The notes under the pieces were generated by a model. It saw nothing but the letters and a program-made list of their open reading frames with translations, did no database searches and was not told the DNA's origin. Below, piece by piece: positions 16,829-25,720 of a DNA stretch of 64,000 nucleotides. The translations under genes and the position numbers were made by a program. The first letter of the stretch is position 1. Each line of letters begins with the position of its first letter. Source of the stretch: Paludibacter sp963678465 (GTDB lineage: Bacteria > Bacteroidota > Bacteroidia > Bacteroidales > Paludibacteraceae); NCBI GenBank assembly GCA_963678465.1, contig OY782858.1, positions 558,001-622,000 of the forward strand. The letters run 5' to 3'.

Positions 16829-17503
16829 TTATTTTTGTATTCTTGCAATGTATTTTTCTATATCAGCTGCTTCTGTGCTTTTAGAATAGTTTTCCTTAAT
16901 TTCGTTGTATACTTTCAACGCTTTTTCCGGTTGTTTCATCGATTCGTAAACGATACCCGATTTTTTCAAATAAACAGGGCTTAATACTTCGTTTTTAGTA
17001 TCGGCAGCTTTCTCAAAATAATCGAGCGCTTTAGAATTTTCGCCTAACTCAACGTATGCATCTCCTATTAATCCAATCACCGAAGTTGAGAAATAGTTGT
17101 CGTCGCTATCGTATTGTGATAGGAATTTGATAGCATTGTCGTACTGACCTAATTTATAATAGCAAATACCAGCATAGGCAGTTGCCAGATTTCCTGATTT
17201 TGTAATGCCGTATTCCGAAACAATCTCTTTGAACCCGATAATGTCTTTGTTTCCCTCGAGTGCTACTTTAAATGAGTCGACAGCAAAGAAAGTTTGCGCT
17301 TTTCCCATTTCAGTTTCAGCTGCTATTTCGCGGGGTTGAACGTAGAAATTACGAAATGCCAAAATGGCTAACACAACTAAAACAATTGTTGCAACAGAAA
17401 ATATAATCTGTTTCTGATATTTTTCAATAAATGCTTCAGAGGTACTTAAAACGTGTTCAACGCTCTCTAATTCATCAGTTTTATTCTCCTTTTTATTCGA
17501 CAT
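16829..17503 (-). CDS. Membrane-anchored tetratricopeptide-repeat protein
   Basis: 224 residues. A charged N-terminus is followed by one transmembrane helix (IIFSVATIVLVVLAILAF, ~35-52) and a periplasm-side TPR region with repeats around YAGICYYKLGQYDNAIKFL, IGDAYVELGENSKALDYFEK and KSGIVYESMKQPEKALKVYN. The layout resembles YfgM-type proteins, which work with the Sec translocon and periplasmic chaperones, but here that is only an analogy. Partner proteins are not visible. Confidence 0.8.
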   Translation of the reverse strand: MSNKKENKTDELESVEHVLSTSEAFIEKYQKQIIFSVATIVLVVLAILAFRNFYVQPREIAAETEMGKAQTFFAVDSFKVALEGNKDIIGFKEIVSEYGITKSGNLATAYAGICYYKLGQYDNAIKFLSQYDSDDNYFSTSVIGLIGDAYVELGENSKALDYFEKAADTKNEVLSPVYLKKSGIVYESMKQPEKALKVYNEIKENYSKSTEAADIEKYIARIQK

Positions 17504-17669
17504 AAGATTGTTGTATAATTACTTAATTTGTTAATTTTGATTTTTCGTACCGCAAAAATAGAGATTTTCTTTCAGATGACGAAATTTTATCAATAGTTTT
17601 TTCTATTTCAGTTACAGATAAGTAAAATCGATGTTAAATTGCATTTCCTGCTCAAAAAAAAAGATTGTA

Positions 17670-17703
17670 TTTGAACAATACCAAAATAAATGCATTATAT
17701 TTG
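17670..17703 (+). promoter_or_regulatory. Promoter of the 6S-like RNA
   Basis: TTTG at 17670-17673 and TATATTTG at 17696-17703, spaced 22 bp, form a Bacteroidota promoter. Transcription should begin near 17709-17711, just before the closing stem of the RNA below. Confidence 0.65.
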
Positions 17704-17708
17704 CACCA

Positions 17709-17894
17709 TAAAGAAACGAACCGCATTGTTCTGAGATTGGAAAACTCAACACTAAAGTATTAACGAGTAATGCAGGTTTTCAATGGCGGGCTGCGCCTTC
17801 GGGTATCCCTTGCGGACGGCAGATTACAAAGAAGACTTTCACCTCAAATCCTGTTCACAGGAGTTTTCTCAACTAAAACGATGCGGTTTTTTCT
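17709..17894 (+). ncRNA. ssrS: Rod-like structured RNA, probable 6S RNA
   Basis: No convincing gene covers this stretch. The predicted transcript folds end to end. The 12-bp closing stem pairs 17719-17730 (AACCGCATTGTT) with 17877-17888 (AAAACGATGCGGTT, one G-U), directly followed by TTTTTTC. Next, GAAAACTC (17740-17747) pairs with GAGTTTTC (17861-17868). A wide central bubble follows, whose 3' strand holds a small hairpin CCTG-TTCA-CAGG (17850-17861). The apical arm runs from GTAAT/ATTAC to a UUCG-type loop near GCCTTCGGGT. Length (~185 nt), closing stem, central bubble and terminator match 6S RNA, the regulator of the housekeeping RNA polymerase. The 6S name is inference from shape. Confidence 0.6.
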
Positions 17895-18053
17895 TTTTTA
17901 CCATTTCATATACAAGGGTGTCCAATTTTTATTTGGTCACCTTTTTTTGTGCCCATTTTCGCGTTATTTTAATAAATTTAATTATATATCGGGAGATATT
18001 TTGTAATTTCGCTTTCGATTGTGCCCTGTCCTCCAAAACATAAAAACTGAATC
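17895..18053 (+). promoter_or_regulatory. Leader and promoter of the UbiA gene
   Basis: AT-rich spacer between the structured RNA and the prenyltransferase gene. TAATTTCG at 18004-18011 resembles the -7 box seen before gapA and would start transcription about 35 bp before ATG 18054. Nothing else recognisable. Confidence 0.45.
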
Positions 18054-19037
18054 ATGCATTTTCTGAAATTAATCCGAATTAAAAATCTTGTTTTTATAGT
18101 ATTTATTCAAATAATTATGAGGCAGGTGGTGTTGATGCCCATTTTGCAAAAATATGGATTTGAAATCAGCGCTATCGATTTAAATTTTGTGTTCATGGTG
18201 CTGGCTACTGTTTTGTTGGCCGCCGGAGGATATGTTTTGAATGACTATTTTGATGTGAAGATTGATGCGATCAATCATCCTGATCGTTTGATAATTACAA
18301 AGTCGGTTTCGAAGCAGAATGCAATGCTTTATTATCAGGCACTTACCGGTGTGGGTGTCGTGTCTGGATTGCTGCTGGCTTTTTGGGTGAGTAGCTTTAC
18401 ACTTGCATTTATTTTTATAGTTGTACCCGGATTGTTGTGGTTTTACTCTTCGAGTTACAAACGTCAGTTTCTGATCGGTAATATTATTGTAGCGTTGTTG
18501 GCTGCCTTGTCGGTGCTCATTGTTGCTTTTGTTGAATTAGCGGTGCTGGAGCAGCGTTTTGGAAATCTTTTGTTCGAAACGCCAATTCCATGGCAGTTTT
18601 ATGCATGGATAGGTGGTTTTTCTTTTTTTTCGTTTTTGCTAACCTGGGTTCGTGAAATAATTAAGGATATTGAAGATGAAAAAGGCGACCGGGAAATGGA
18701 ATGCCGCACAATGGTGCTGAAATGGGGTTTGTCGAAAACAAAATTGTTTCTGTATTTGTTAATTTGTTTCATTGTGGTTGCTTTGTATGCAGTGCAGTTG
18801 GTGATGACTGAGTTTGATGGAAGTCTGACAATTAAATACATTACTTTTGGTTTGGTATTGCCATTGGCAGTACTTACTTTTCTGATTTTTAAAGCACAAA
18901 ATACAACCGATTTTCATCAGGCATCAACATTTGTTAAGTTTATAATGTTATCTGGTGTATTATATAGCTTTATTTTTTATTTTCAAATGGCCAAAACTTA
19001 TGGTATAAGCGTTTTCGATATATTCATTATTAAATAA
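18054..19037 (+). CDS. UbiA-family prenyltransferase
   Basis: 327-residue polytopic membrane protein, about eight or nine helices. The first Asp-rich motif NDYFDVKIDAINHPDR (NDxxDxxxD, ~63-78) and the second DIEDEKGDREME (~205-216) are the Mg-diphosphate sites of UbiA enzymes. Bacteroidota members are often labelled geranylgeranylglycerol-phosphate geranylgeranyltransferase, while menaquinone MenA and heme O synthase are relatives. Without quinone genes nearby the acceptor is unknown. It is followed after 10 bp by a small envelope protein gene and then maf, probably one operon. Confidence 0.88.
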   Translation: MHFLKLIRIKNLVFIVFIQIIMRQVVLMPILQKYGFEISAIDLNFVFMVLATVLLAAGGYVLNDYFDVKIDAINHPDRLIITKSVSKQNAMLYYQALTGVGVVSGLLLAFWVSSFTLAFIFIVVPGLLWFYSSSYKRQFLIGNIIVALLAALSVLIVAFVELAVLEQRFGNLLFETPIPWQFYAWIGGFSFFSFLLTWVREIIKDIEDEKGDREMECRTMVLKWGLSKTKLFLYLLICFIVVALYAVQLVMTEFDGSLTIKYITFGLVLPLAVLTFLIFKAQNTTDFHQASTFVKFIMLSGVLYSFIFYFQMAKTYGISVFDIFIIK

Positions 19038-19047
19038 TTGAATTGTT

Positions 19048-19650
19048 ATGAAGGTAAAAATAATCATTATTTCGTTCTTATTGTTTTCGATGCTTGCCGG
19101 GCTTAAATCGCAGGATATTCATGAAAACTTTTATAAGAAATTTTCGGTTGGGATGGCTTTGGCCTACGGTCCAGAAAACATACTTTCGATTGTTCCGCCA
19201 AAATTGAGTTTTTACTACTACGATAAGCACAAGCATTTCGAAACTTATTGTGGGGTCGAAAGTTCTTTCTGGATGTTGTTTGGTTTCTGGGCTTCGGGCG
19301 ATGTTTTGTACGGCATCAGAAAAGGAATTTTTACTTTCGATACTTCGCTGGGTGCGTGGTGGCTGCCGCGTCAAAGCAATTATTATAATGACATCGAAGA
19401 GTCGTCATCTTATTTTAGCCTGAATCCGAAACTTGGGCTCAGGTTGGGTTGGTTTTGGTTTAAAGCAGGTCCGTCGTTTGTTTTTGGCGAGAATTTTAAT
19501 GCATATTTCGAAAATTATACTGAGTATTACAGGATTGGTAATGTGCCACTTAATATTGAGCTTTCGGTCAATATTCCTGTTTACTTTCCTGATTATAAAA
19601 AAATCGACAACTGGAACAGAACTAAAAACATTTCAGCATTTTCTTTATGA
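19048..19650 (+). CDS. Putative secreted/outer-membrane beta-rich protein
   Basis: 200 residues with a signal peptide (MKVKIIIISFLLFSMLAGLKSQ). The mature part is rich in aromatic residues with alternating strands (KLSFYYYDKH, FTFDTSLGAWWLP, LRLGWFWFKAGPSFVFG), which looks like a small outer-membrane barrel. I do not recognise a family. It overlaps maf by 4 bp (ATGA) and follows the UbiA gene by 10 bp, so the three are probably transcribed together. The final segment lacks the usual terminal aromatic residue (ends SAFSL). Confidence 0.65.
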   Translation: MKVKIIIISFLLFSMLAGLKSQDIHENFYKKFSVGMALAYGPENILSIVPPKLSFYYYDKHKHFETYCGVESSFWMLFGFWASGDVLYGIRKGIFTFDTSLGAWWLPRQSNYYNDIEESSSYFSLNPKLGLRLGWFWFKAGPSFVFGENFNAYFENYTEYYRIGNVPLNIELSVNIPVYFPDYKKIDNWNRTKNISAFSL

Positions 19651-20237
19651 ATTTACTACAAAACATTGAAAAGTATAAAATTATACTTGCCTCGCAATCG
19701 CCGCGCCGCATTGAATTGCTCAACGGACTGAATATCAAATTTGAAGTTCAGGTGTTGGATGTGAATGAAGATTTTCCGGCACAAATGGTGGGGGTGGATA
19801 TTCCTATGTTTCTTGCCGAAAAAAAAGCAAATGCATACAGGCATATAATGGACGAGCATACGATGATAATTACTGCCGATACCATTGTGTGGCACGAGGG
19901 CAAGGTGCTGGGCAAGCCTGTGGACGAAACGGATGCAAGGCGAATGCTGAGTGCCTTATCCGGAAAAACGCATCAGGTGATAACGGGTGTGTGTATTTCC
20001 ACGCTCCAGCGACGTAAAGTTTTTCATGTTATTTCGGACGTAAGGTTTGCCCGACTTGCCGAAGCTGAAATAGAGTATTATCTCCAGAATTTTAAGCCTT
20101 ACGACAAAGCGGGTTCATACGGTGTGCAGGAATGGATAGGTTTTGTAGGTGTCGAACATATCAACGGTTCGTATTTTAACGTTATGGGCTTGCCTGTACA
20201 ACGCCTGTACAATGAATTGAAGCGCTGGAAAGAATAG
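19647..20237 (+). CDS. maf: Maf-like nucleotide pyrophosphatase
   Basis: 196 residues. The N-terminal substrate loop LASQSPRRIELLNGL, LAEKKANAY, ITADTIVWHEGKVLGKPVDETDARRML and the TGVC/YDKAGSYGVQEWIG region are the Maf/YhdE signature. Maf enzymes hydrolyse dTTP, UTP or modified nucleotides as house-cleaning pyrophosphatases; some are linked to septum arrest. The ATGA overlap with the preceding gene indicates translational coupling. Confidence 0.92.
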   Translation: MNLLQNIEKYKIILASQSPRRIELLNGLNIKFEVQVLDVNEDFPAQMVGVDIPMFLAEKKANAYRHIMDEHTMIITADTIVWHEGKVLGKPVDETDARRMLSALSGKTHQVITGVCISTLQRRKVFHVISDVRFARLAEAEIEYYLQNFKPYDKAGSYGVQEWIGFVGVEHINGSYFNVMGLPVQRLYNELKRWKE

Positions 20238-20423
20238 GTTTTTAGTTCAGCGCTAAAATCGGGAAGTAGAACCGAATGGAGTTGAAACGAAAGGTGAGGT
20301 TTTTTATAGCGCCTTTTACTAAAGTATTGCAATTCCGAAAAATGGCAGGAAAATCGTAAAGAATACCAATTTGCCATCTCCGCATTGCAAACTACAAAAA
20401 AACTGTAATTATTTAGGGCTGAA

Positions 20424-20455
20424 TTTTGTCAATCGGACAGAATTTTGTAATTTCG
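20424..20455 (+). promoter_or_regulatory. gapA promoter
   Basis: TTTTG at 20424-20428 and TAATTTCG at 20448-20455 are 19 bp apart, the usual spacing in Bacteroidota. The start site would lie ~35 bp before ATG 20496. The rest of the 258-bp gap shows nothing clear. Confidence 0.65.
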
Positions 20456-20495
20456 CGTCGAATTCAAGAAAACTCAATTTTAAACAATAAATAAA

Positions 20496-21497
20496 ATGAT
20501 TAAAGTAGGTATCAATGGTTTTGGCCGCATCGGACGTTTGGTTTTCCGTGCTGCTCAAGAAAGAAACGATGTTCAAATCGTTGCAGTAAACGACCCATTT
20601 TTGGATCTTGACTATCTGATTTACATGTTACAGTACGATACTGTTCATGGACAATTTAAAGGAACTGCTGAAAACAAAGGTGGTAAATTATTTGTAAACG
20701 GTAAAGAAGTTGCTTTCTTCGCTGAAAAAGATCCAGCTAACATTGGTTGGGGTGCTTCTGGTGCTGACTATGTTGTTGAATCGACAGGTGTTTTCACTAC
20801 TCTTGAAAAAGCTGGTCTTCACTTGAAAGGCGGCGCTAAAAAAGTAGTTATTTCTGCTCCATCTAACGATGCTCCTATGTTCGTTTGCGGTGTTAACCTT
20901 GACGCTTACAAAGCTGATATGGACATCGTATCTAACGCTTCTTGTACTACTAACTGTTTGGCTCCTTTGGCTAAAGTTATCAATGACAACTTTGGTATCG
21001 TTGAAGGTTTGATGACTACTGTACACGCTGCTACAAATACTCAAAAAACAGTTGATGCTCCTTCTGCAAAAGACTGGAGAGGTGGTCGTTCTATCCTGAA
21101 TAACATCATCCCTTCTTCTACAGGTGCTGCTAAAGCTGTAGGTAAAGTTATTCCTGAATTGAACGGAAAACTTACAGGTATGGCATTCCGCGTTCCAACT
21201 GCTGACGTTTCAGTTGTTGACTTAACAGTACGTTTGGAAAAAGCTGCTTCTTATGATGAAATCAAAGCTGCTATCAAATTAGCTTCTGAAACTACAATGG
21301 CTGGCGTTCTTGGTTACACTGAAGATTCAGTAGTTTCTACTGACTTTATCCACGAATCACGTACTTCTGTATTTGATGCTGGTGCTGGTATCGCATTGAA
21401 CGGTAACTTCGTAAAATTAGTAAGCTGGTACGACAATGAGTGGGGTTATTCAAACAAAGTGTTGGATTTGATCGCACACATGGATACAGTGAAATAA
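20496..21497 (+). CDS. gapA: Glyceraldehyde-3-phosphate dehydrogenase, type I
   Basis: 333 residues. NAD motif INGFGRIGR (6-14), catalytic Cys150 in SNASCTTN, His177 in TTVHAATN, and the C-terminal SWYDNEWGYSNKVLDLI. Glycolysis/gluconeogenesis, cytoplasm. Codon use is distinctly biased (many GCT, GGT, AAA, TCT), unlike its neighbours, as expected for a very highly expressed gene. It has its own promoter and terminator. Confidence 0.98.
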   Translation: MIKVGINGFGRIGRLVFRAAQERNDVQIVAVNDPFLDLDYLIYMLQYDTVHGQFKGTAENKGGKLFVNGKEVAFFAEKDPANIGWGASGADYVVESTGVFTTLEKAGLHLKGGAKKVVISAPSNDAPMFVCGVNLDAYKADMDIVSNASCTTNCLAPLAKVINDNFGIVEGLMTTVHAATNTQKTVDAPSAKDWRGGRSILNNIIPSSTGAAKAVGKVIPELNGKLTGMAFRVPTADVSVVDLTVRLEKAASYDEIKAAIKLASETTMAGVLGYTEDSVVSTDFIHESRTSVFDAGAGIALNGNFVKLVSWYDNEWGYSNKVLDLIAHMDTVK

Positions 21498-21515
21498 GCT
21501 GACCCAATAAATTTT

Positions 21516-21553
21516 AAAAGTCCCTTGTAACAAATGTTGCAAGGGACTTTTTT
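21516..21553 (+). terminator. gapA terminator
   Basis: AAAAGTCCCTTG pairs with CAAGGGACTTTTTTTT, with an inner GTAAC/GTTGC extension around AAAT. A strong rho-independent hairpin 20 bp after the stop. Confidence 0.92.
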
Positions 21554-21639
21554 TTAGTGCGATTTATGAGTGCTCTCAGAAACTGAAAAGCGACTCGCAG
21601 CCTGTCTTAAATTATTGAAAACCTTTTTCCTCTTTGATA

Positions 21640-23529
21640 TTATATCTCGCTGAGTTCAAGCCAGCGCATTGTTTTTTCGTCAATCAGGTCGTTTAGCTCG
21701 CCATGTCGTTGCGATGCTTTAATAATTTCATCGCTGCTTAATGCTCCCGAAGCCAGTTGATCTTCGATATCGGCTTTTTGTTGTTCCAGTTGAGGGATTT
21801 CAGCTTCAAGCGCCTCAAATTCCTTTTGCTCTTTATAACTTAGTTTTTTGCGTTCCGTGTTTTTAGTTTCGCGTTCCGCGCTGATTTGTTTCGACTCCTG
21901 ACTTTTGACTTTCGACTCTTTATTCTTTAATTCCTTTTCCTGTTCTTCCAGCAGTTCATTCCATTCACGGTAGTCGGTGTAGTTGCCCGGAAAATCTTTC
22001 AGTTCGGCATTGCCTTTGAAAACCATCAGGTGATCCACCACTTTATCCATGAAATAGCGGTCGTGACTCACCACTATTACGCAGCCTTTGAAAGATTGCA
22101 GATAATCTTCAAGGATATTGAGGGTTACAATGTCGAGGTCGTTGGTTGGCTCATCGAGCACAAGGAAGTTGGGGTTACGCATCAGTACAGTGCAGAGGTG
22201 TAAACGGCGTTTTTCGCCACCACTGAGCTTATATACGTAATTGAATTGTGTTTCGGGAGCAAAAAGAAAATGTTGCAAAAACTGAGAAGCCGACATTTTT
22301 TTACCGTTACCCAGATTCACTTCTTCAGCTATATCGCGCACCACATCAATTACTTTCATCTGTTCGTCGAAAGCCAGTCCATCCTGACTGTAGTAGCCAA
22401 ATACCACTGTTTCGCCCACATCAAACGAGCCGCTATCAGGTTTCACCTCTCCTAGTAGCATTTTAAGAAAAGTTGATTTCCCGGTTCCGTTTTTACCTAC
22501 AATGCCCATTTTTTCGTAACGGGCAAAGTTGTAGTAAAAATTGTTGAGTATTTTCAAGTCGCCGTAAGCTTTTGATACATATTTAGCTTCGAAAATTTTA
22601 GAACCAAGGTAACTTGCTTTTACATCGAGCTGTACTTTGTCGTTGTTGCGGCGTTGTTTGGCGCGTTCTTCAATTTCGTAAAAGCTTTCCTGGCGCGATT
22701 TGGCTTTGTGGGCACGCGCTTGTGGTTGCCTACGCATCCATTCAAGTTCTTTTTTGTATAAATTGACAGTTCTTTCGCTTTCAGCCGTCCAGTTTTCGAT
22801 GCGTTCCTGTCTTTTTTCAAGATAATAGGAATAATTACCATTGTACTGAAACATGCCCTGGTGGTCGATTTCGAGAATGGAAGTACAGACACGATCGAGG
22901 AAATACCGGTCGTGCGTAACCATGAGCAATGACATGTTGGAGCGTTTCAGGAAATCCTCTAGCCACTCCACCATTTCGAGGTCGAGGTGGTTGGTAGGTT
23001 CGTCCAGAATCAGTAAATCAGGTTCTGAGATCAGTACATTGGCCAGCGCCACACGTTTCAACTGCCCGCCCGAAAGTTCCCCGATAAGCTGTTCGAAATT
23101 AAAGATTTTAAGCTTGCCCAAAATTTGTTTGATGCGCGTTTCGTAGTCCCACGCTTTGTGAAGATCCATTTGCGCAAGTATCTCATCCAATCCTGTGTGA
23201 TTTTCGGACAGCATACAATGTTCGTAAGCGGCAATGGTGCGCACGGCCTCGTTGTCCGATTGCAAACAAGCATCAATTACCGAAAGTTTTTTAGGAAAAT
23301 CAGGGTTCTGATCCAGGTAGCCGACGCGTAAGTCACGTTTGAACGAAATACTTCCGCTCTGATAATCTTCGTTACCGGCAATGATGTTAAGTAAAGTGGT
23401 TTTCCCGGTTCCGTTTTTGGCGATCAAAGCCACGCGCTGATTGTCGGAAATGCCGAAGGATATATTTTCGAAAAGCAGATTATCGCCAAATGATTTGGTC
23501 AGATTTTCCACTTGTAAGTAGCTAATCAT
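21640..23529 (-). CDS. ABC-F family ATPase (Uup-like)
   Basis: About 629 residues from ATG 23529; an upstream in-frame ATG at 23562 adds 11 residues without homology. Two ABC domains: Walker A KNGTGKTTL, signature LSGGQLKRVAL and Walker B ILDEPTNHLD, then KNGTGKSTFL, LSGGEKRRLHL and LDEPTNDLD. A long Lys/Glu-rich linker and a C-terminal coiled coil (ELEAEIPQLEQQKADIEDQ region) resemble Uup. No membrane parts are present. ABC-F proteins act on the ribosome E site or, for Uup, on branched DNA intermediates. It is convergent with gapA. Confidence 0.92.
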   Translation of the reverse strand: MISYLQVENLTKSFGDNLLFENISFGISDNQRVALIAKNGTGKTTLLNIIAGNEDYQSGSISFKRDLRVGYLDQNPDFPKKLSVIDACLQSDNEAVRTIAAYEHCMLSENHTGLDEILAQMDLHKAWDYETRIKQILGKLKIFNFEQLIGELSGGQLKRVALANVLISEPDLLILDEPTNHLDLEMVEWLEDFLKRSNMSLLMVTHDRYFLDRVCTSILEIDHQGMFQYNGNYSYYLEKRQERIENWTAESERTVNLYKKELEWMRRQPQARAHKAKSRQESFYEIEERAKQRRNNDKVQLDVKASYLGSKIFEAKYVSKAYGDLKILNNFYYNFARYEKMGIVGKNGTGKSTFLKMLLGEVKPDSGSFDVGETVVFGYYSQDGLAFDEQMKVIDVVRDIAEEVNLGNGKKMSASQFLQHFLFAPETQFNYVYKLSGGEKRRLHLCTVLMRNPNFLVLDEPTNDLDIVTLNILEDYLQSFKGCVIVVSHDRYFMDKVVDHLMVFKGNAELKDFPGNYTDYREWNELLEEQEKELKNKESKVKSQESKQISAERETKNTERKKLSYKEQKEFEALEAEIPQLEQQKADIEDQLASGALSSDEIIKASQRHGELNDLIDEKTMRWLELSEI

Positions 23530-23614
23530 GTTGTATTGTAAAATGTGAGAATTGAATTGCAAAGATACGAAAATTAAAAGAGCGAGGCAATTGCTTAAAA
23601 TGTGAGCAATAATG

Positions 23615-23646
23615 TTTGTTTGTGAAAATTTAAAATGTTATTTTTG
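23615..23646 (+). promoter_or_regulatory. Promoter of the frameshifted membrane protein gene
   Basis: TTTG at 23615-23618 and TATTTTTG at 23639-23646 (20-bp spacing) lie just before ATG 23672. This supports 23672 as the original start and not the internal TTG at 23802. Confidence 0.6.
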
Positions 23647-23671
23647 GACGAGATATTTAAAAATCAGAACA

Positions 23672-24194
23672 ATGACAAAAAAAAGATTTCTTTCGGGTTA
23701 TTATCAAGCTTTTCGGACTTTATTGGTTAATTAATACAATCTTTTCACTAAGTCAGGTTTTTTATTTTGCAACGAATTTCGATTCGGATGCAACAGGCCT
23801 TTTGTTTTCAGTATTTGTACTGCTTTTTGCTGTTTTTGTGTTTGTTCTATTGATACTTGGCGCCGATAAAATTATTTCATGGTTGAAGCTTGATAAAGGA
23901 TTTGATGACGATAAGTTTGAGATTTATCAGTTCAATGCAGAGTTAATATTGATACTTGCCATGGTACTTATTGGTGGTATGTTGATATTGGATAACATCC
24001 CTGTTTTTGTAAATCAGGCATATTTGGCAATTAAGTCACAAATAAGTCCTTCGGGCGATATCATGGCATTGAATGGTTATAGTACCTATCATCTGGTAGT
24101 TAGTTTTACAAAAGTAGTTTTGGGCTATTTGCTGATAACAAATTATAATGTTATTGGGAAATTGTTGTTGAAGATAGGTCAAAATAAAGATTGA
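23672..24194 (+). pseudogene. Small membrane protein with an apparent +1 frameshift
   Basis: From ATG 23672 the frame reads MTKKRFLSGYYQAFRTLLVN and stops at 23732. The next frame (+1) is open across this point and continues LINTIFSLSQVFYFATNF, DSDATGLLF, then three to four hydrophobic helices to 24194. Skipping one base in TTGGTTAATTAA joins the two into a ~173-residue membrane protein whose N-terminus sits right behind a good promoter. The 3' frame alone has no ATG near its beginning. I do not recognise the family. The extra base may be a real disruption, a sequencing error or, less likely, programmed frameshifting. Confidence 0.65.
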
Positions 24195-24222
24195 AACAGT
24201 TCTTTTTTTGTAAACAATTTTA

Positions 24223-24230
24223 TATCTTTG
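24223..24230 (+). promoter_or_regulatory. Rubrerythrin promoter -7 box
   Basis: TATCTTTG 56 bp before ATG 24287. A T-rich TTTG at 24207-24210 is closer than the ideal -33 spacing. Confidence 0.55.
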
Positions 24231-24286
24231 CTAAGTCGAAGGACAGTTTAAATGAAATAAATATTCATCTATAAAAATTCAAAATC

Positions 24287-24862
24287 ATGAAAAGTCTTAA
24301 AGGAACTCAAACAGAAAAGAATCTGTTGATTTCGTTTGCCGGCGAAAGTCAGGCACGTATGCGTTATACAATGTTTGCCAGCGAAGCCAAAAAAGCAGGT
24401 TTCGAGCAGATTGCTGCTATTTTCCTTGAAACAGCTGATCAGGAAAAAGAACATGCTAAAAAATTCTTCAGTTACCTCGAAGGGGGGCCGGTAGAAATTA
24501 CAGCTACTTATCCTGCCGGTAAAGTGGGTACAACAGCCGAAAACCTCCTGGCTGCTGCCGAAGGCGAAAACGAAGAATGGACAGACGCCTATCCTCACTT
24601 TGCCGATATAGCCGAAGCTGAAGGTTTTCCTGTAATTGCAGCCACCTTCCGTAAAATTGCTAAGGTGGAAGCTGAACACGAAAAACGCTACCGTCGCTTG
24701 CTCGACCGTGTTGTGAAAGATCAGGTTTTTGCACGCGAGGAAGAAACAGTTTGGCAATGTCGCAATTGCGGTCATGTACATGTAGGCAAAGAAGCTCCAA
24801 AAGCTTGTCCAACTTGTGCTCATCCACAAGCTTATTTCGAAGAAGAAAAACAGAACTACTAA
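24287..24862 (+). CDS. rbr: Rubrerythrin
   Basis: 191 residues. The four-helix diiron domain has FAGESQARMRYTMFASEA, LETADQEKEHAKKF, AEGENEEWTDAYPHFADIAEAEG and KVEAEHEKRYRRLL (ExxH ligands). The C-terminal rubredoxin-like Fe(SCys)4 domain has CRNCGHVHVG and ACPTCAHPQAYF. It reduces hydrogen peroxide in the cytoplasm of anaerobes, which fits an anaerobic or microaerophilic lifestyle. Monocistronic, ended by a strong hairpin. Confidence 0.96.
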   Translation: MKSLKGTQTEKNLLISFAGESQARMRYTMFASEAKKAGFEQIAAIFLETADQEKEHAKKFFSYLEGGPVEITATYPAGKVGTTAENLLAAAEGENEEWTDAYPHFADIAEAEGFPVIAATFRKIAKVEAEHEKRYRRLLDRVVKDQVFAREEETVWQCRNCGHVHVGKEAPKACPTCAHPQAYFEEEKQNY

Positions 24863-24905
24863 ATAATTCATAATGCATAATTCATAATGCAGAGTTCGTA
24901 ATTAC

Positions 24906-24942
24906 AACAACCGTTTCTCAAATATGAGAAACGGTTGTTTTG
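24906..24942 (+). terminator. Rubrerythrin terminator
   Basis: ACAACCGTTTCTCA pairs perfectly with TGAGAAACGGTTGT around AAT/A, followed by TTTG. Just upstream, TTCATAATGCATAA is repeated twice (24866-24890) and once more inverted near 24978-24992. Confidence 0.85.
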
Positions 24943-24986
24943 TTTGTGCGTTTTTCAGTACTTTTGTATGGTTTCAATTATGCATT

Positions 24987-25646
24987 ATGAATTCTGAAAT
25001 TTTAATTACTTCCGACGGTTCTCATACCCTTTTTGTACCCGAAATTGATGAATGTTATCACTCAACGCATGGAGCCATTCAGGAGTCACGTCATATTTTT
25101 ATTGAAGCTGCGCTCAAACAGGCTGATAAGTCGGTGTTGAATGTGCTTGAAGTGGGTTTTGGCACCGGTTTGAATGCATTGCTGGCTTTGGTGGAGGCGG
25201 AGCGAAGTGGCAAACTAATTCATTATTGTACGCTCGAAAAATATCCTGTCGCTGTCGAAAAAGCTTTCCTGCTAAATTATCCGGCAATGATTGATGCCAG
25301 ATATAAAGATGTTTTTGAAAAAATGCATAGCTCTGTGTGGAACGAGAAGGTAGCAATAACTCCTTTCTTCGAAATTGAGAAAATGGAATGTGATTTTACT
25401 GATTTTCAGCATACAGCCACTTACGATATTGTGTTTTTCGATGCTTTTTCGCCTGAAAAACAACCGGAAATGTGGACGCAATATCAGTTTGAAAAGATAT
25501 ATGCTCAATGTAATCCCGGTGCCATTCTTACCACCTATTGTGCAAAAGGCGTTGTGCGCCGTGCGCTTCAAGGTGCAGGTTTCTCTGTTGAAAGATTGGC
25601 CGGCCCTCCCGGTAAGCGTGAAATTTTACGGGCTGTAAAATTATAA
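24987..25646 (+). CDS. mnmD: MnmD-like tRNA 5-methylaminomethyl-2-thiouridine methyltransferase
   Basis: 219 residues from ATG 24987. A longer frame from 24924 would begin inside the rubrerythrin terminator and is rejected. SAM motif I is LNVLEVGFGTGLNALLAL, and the family block is FFDAFSPEKQPEMWTQYQFEKI, followed by TTYCAKGVVRRAL and PGKREILRA. This is the methyltransferase half of MnmC (DUF752), here stand-alone as in many Bacteroidota. It completes mnm5s2U at wobble position 34 of tRNAs. No FAD-domain partner is visible. Confidence 0.86.
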   Translation: MNSEILITSDGSHTLFVPEIDECYHSTHGAIQESRHIFIEAALKQADKSVLNVLEVGFGTGLNALLALVEAERSGKLIHYCTLEKYPVAVEKAFLLNYPAMIDARYKDVFEKMHSSVWNEKVAITPFFEIEKMECDFTDFQHTATYDIVFFDAFSPEKQPEMWTQYQFEKIYAQCNPGAILTTYCAKGVVRRALQGAGFSVERLAGPPGKREILRAVKL

Positions 25647-25720
25647 GCTGATCAGATGTTTTATTTGATAATCAGAGAAGAAAAAGTTTGTTGGGGTGTA
25701 AATTATTGAAATAAAATTTA

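Noticed and set aside
17770..18043. Two plus-strand frames of 78 and 86 codons
   Set aside because: They overlap the structured RNA, its T-run and the UbiA promoter, have no homology that I recognise and no good start context.
24924..24986. Longer N-terminus for the MnmD-like gene
   Set aside because: It would start inside the rubrerythrin terminator and adds residues without homology.
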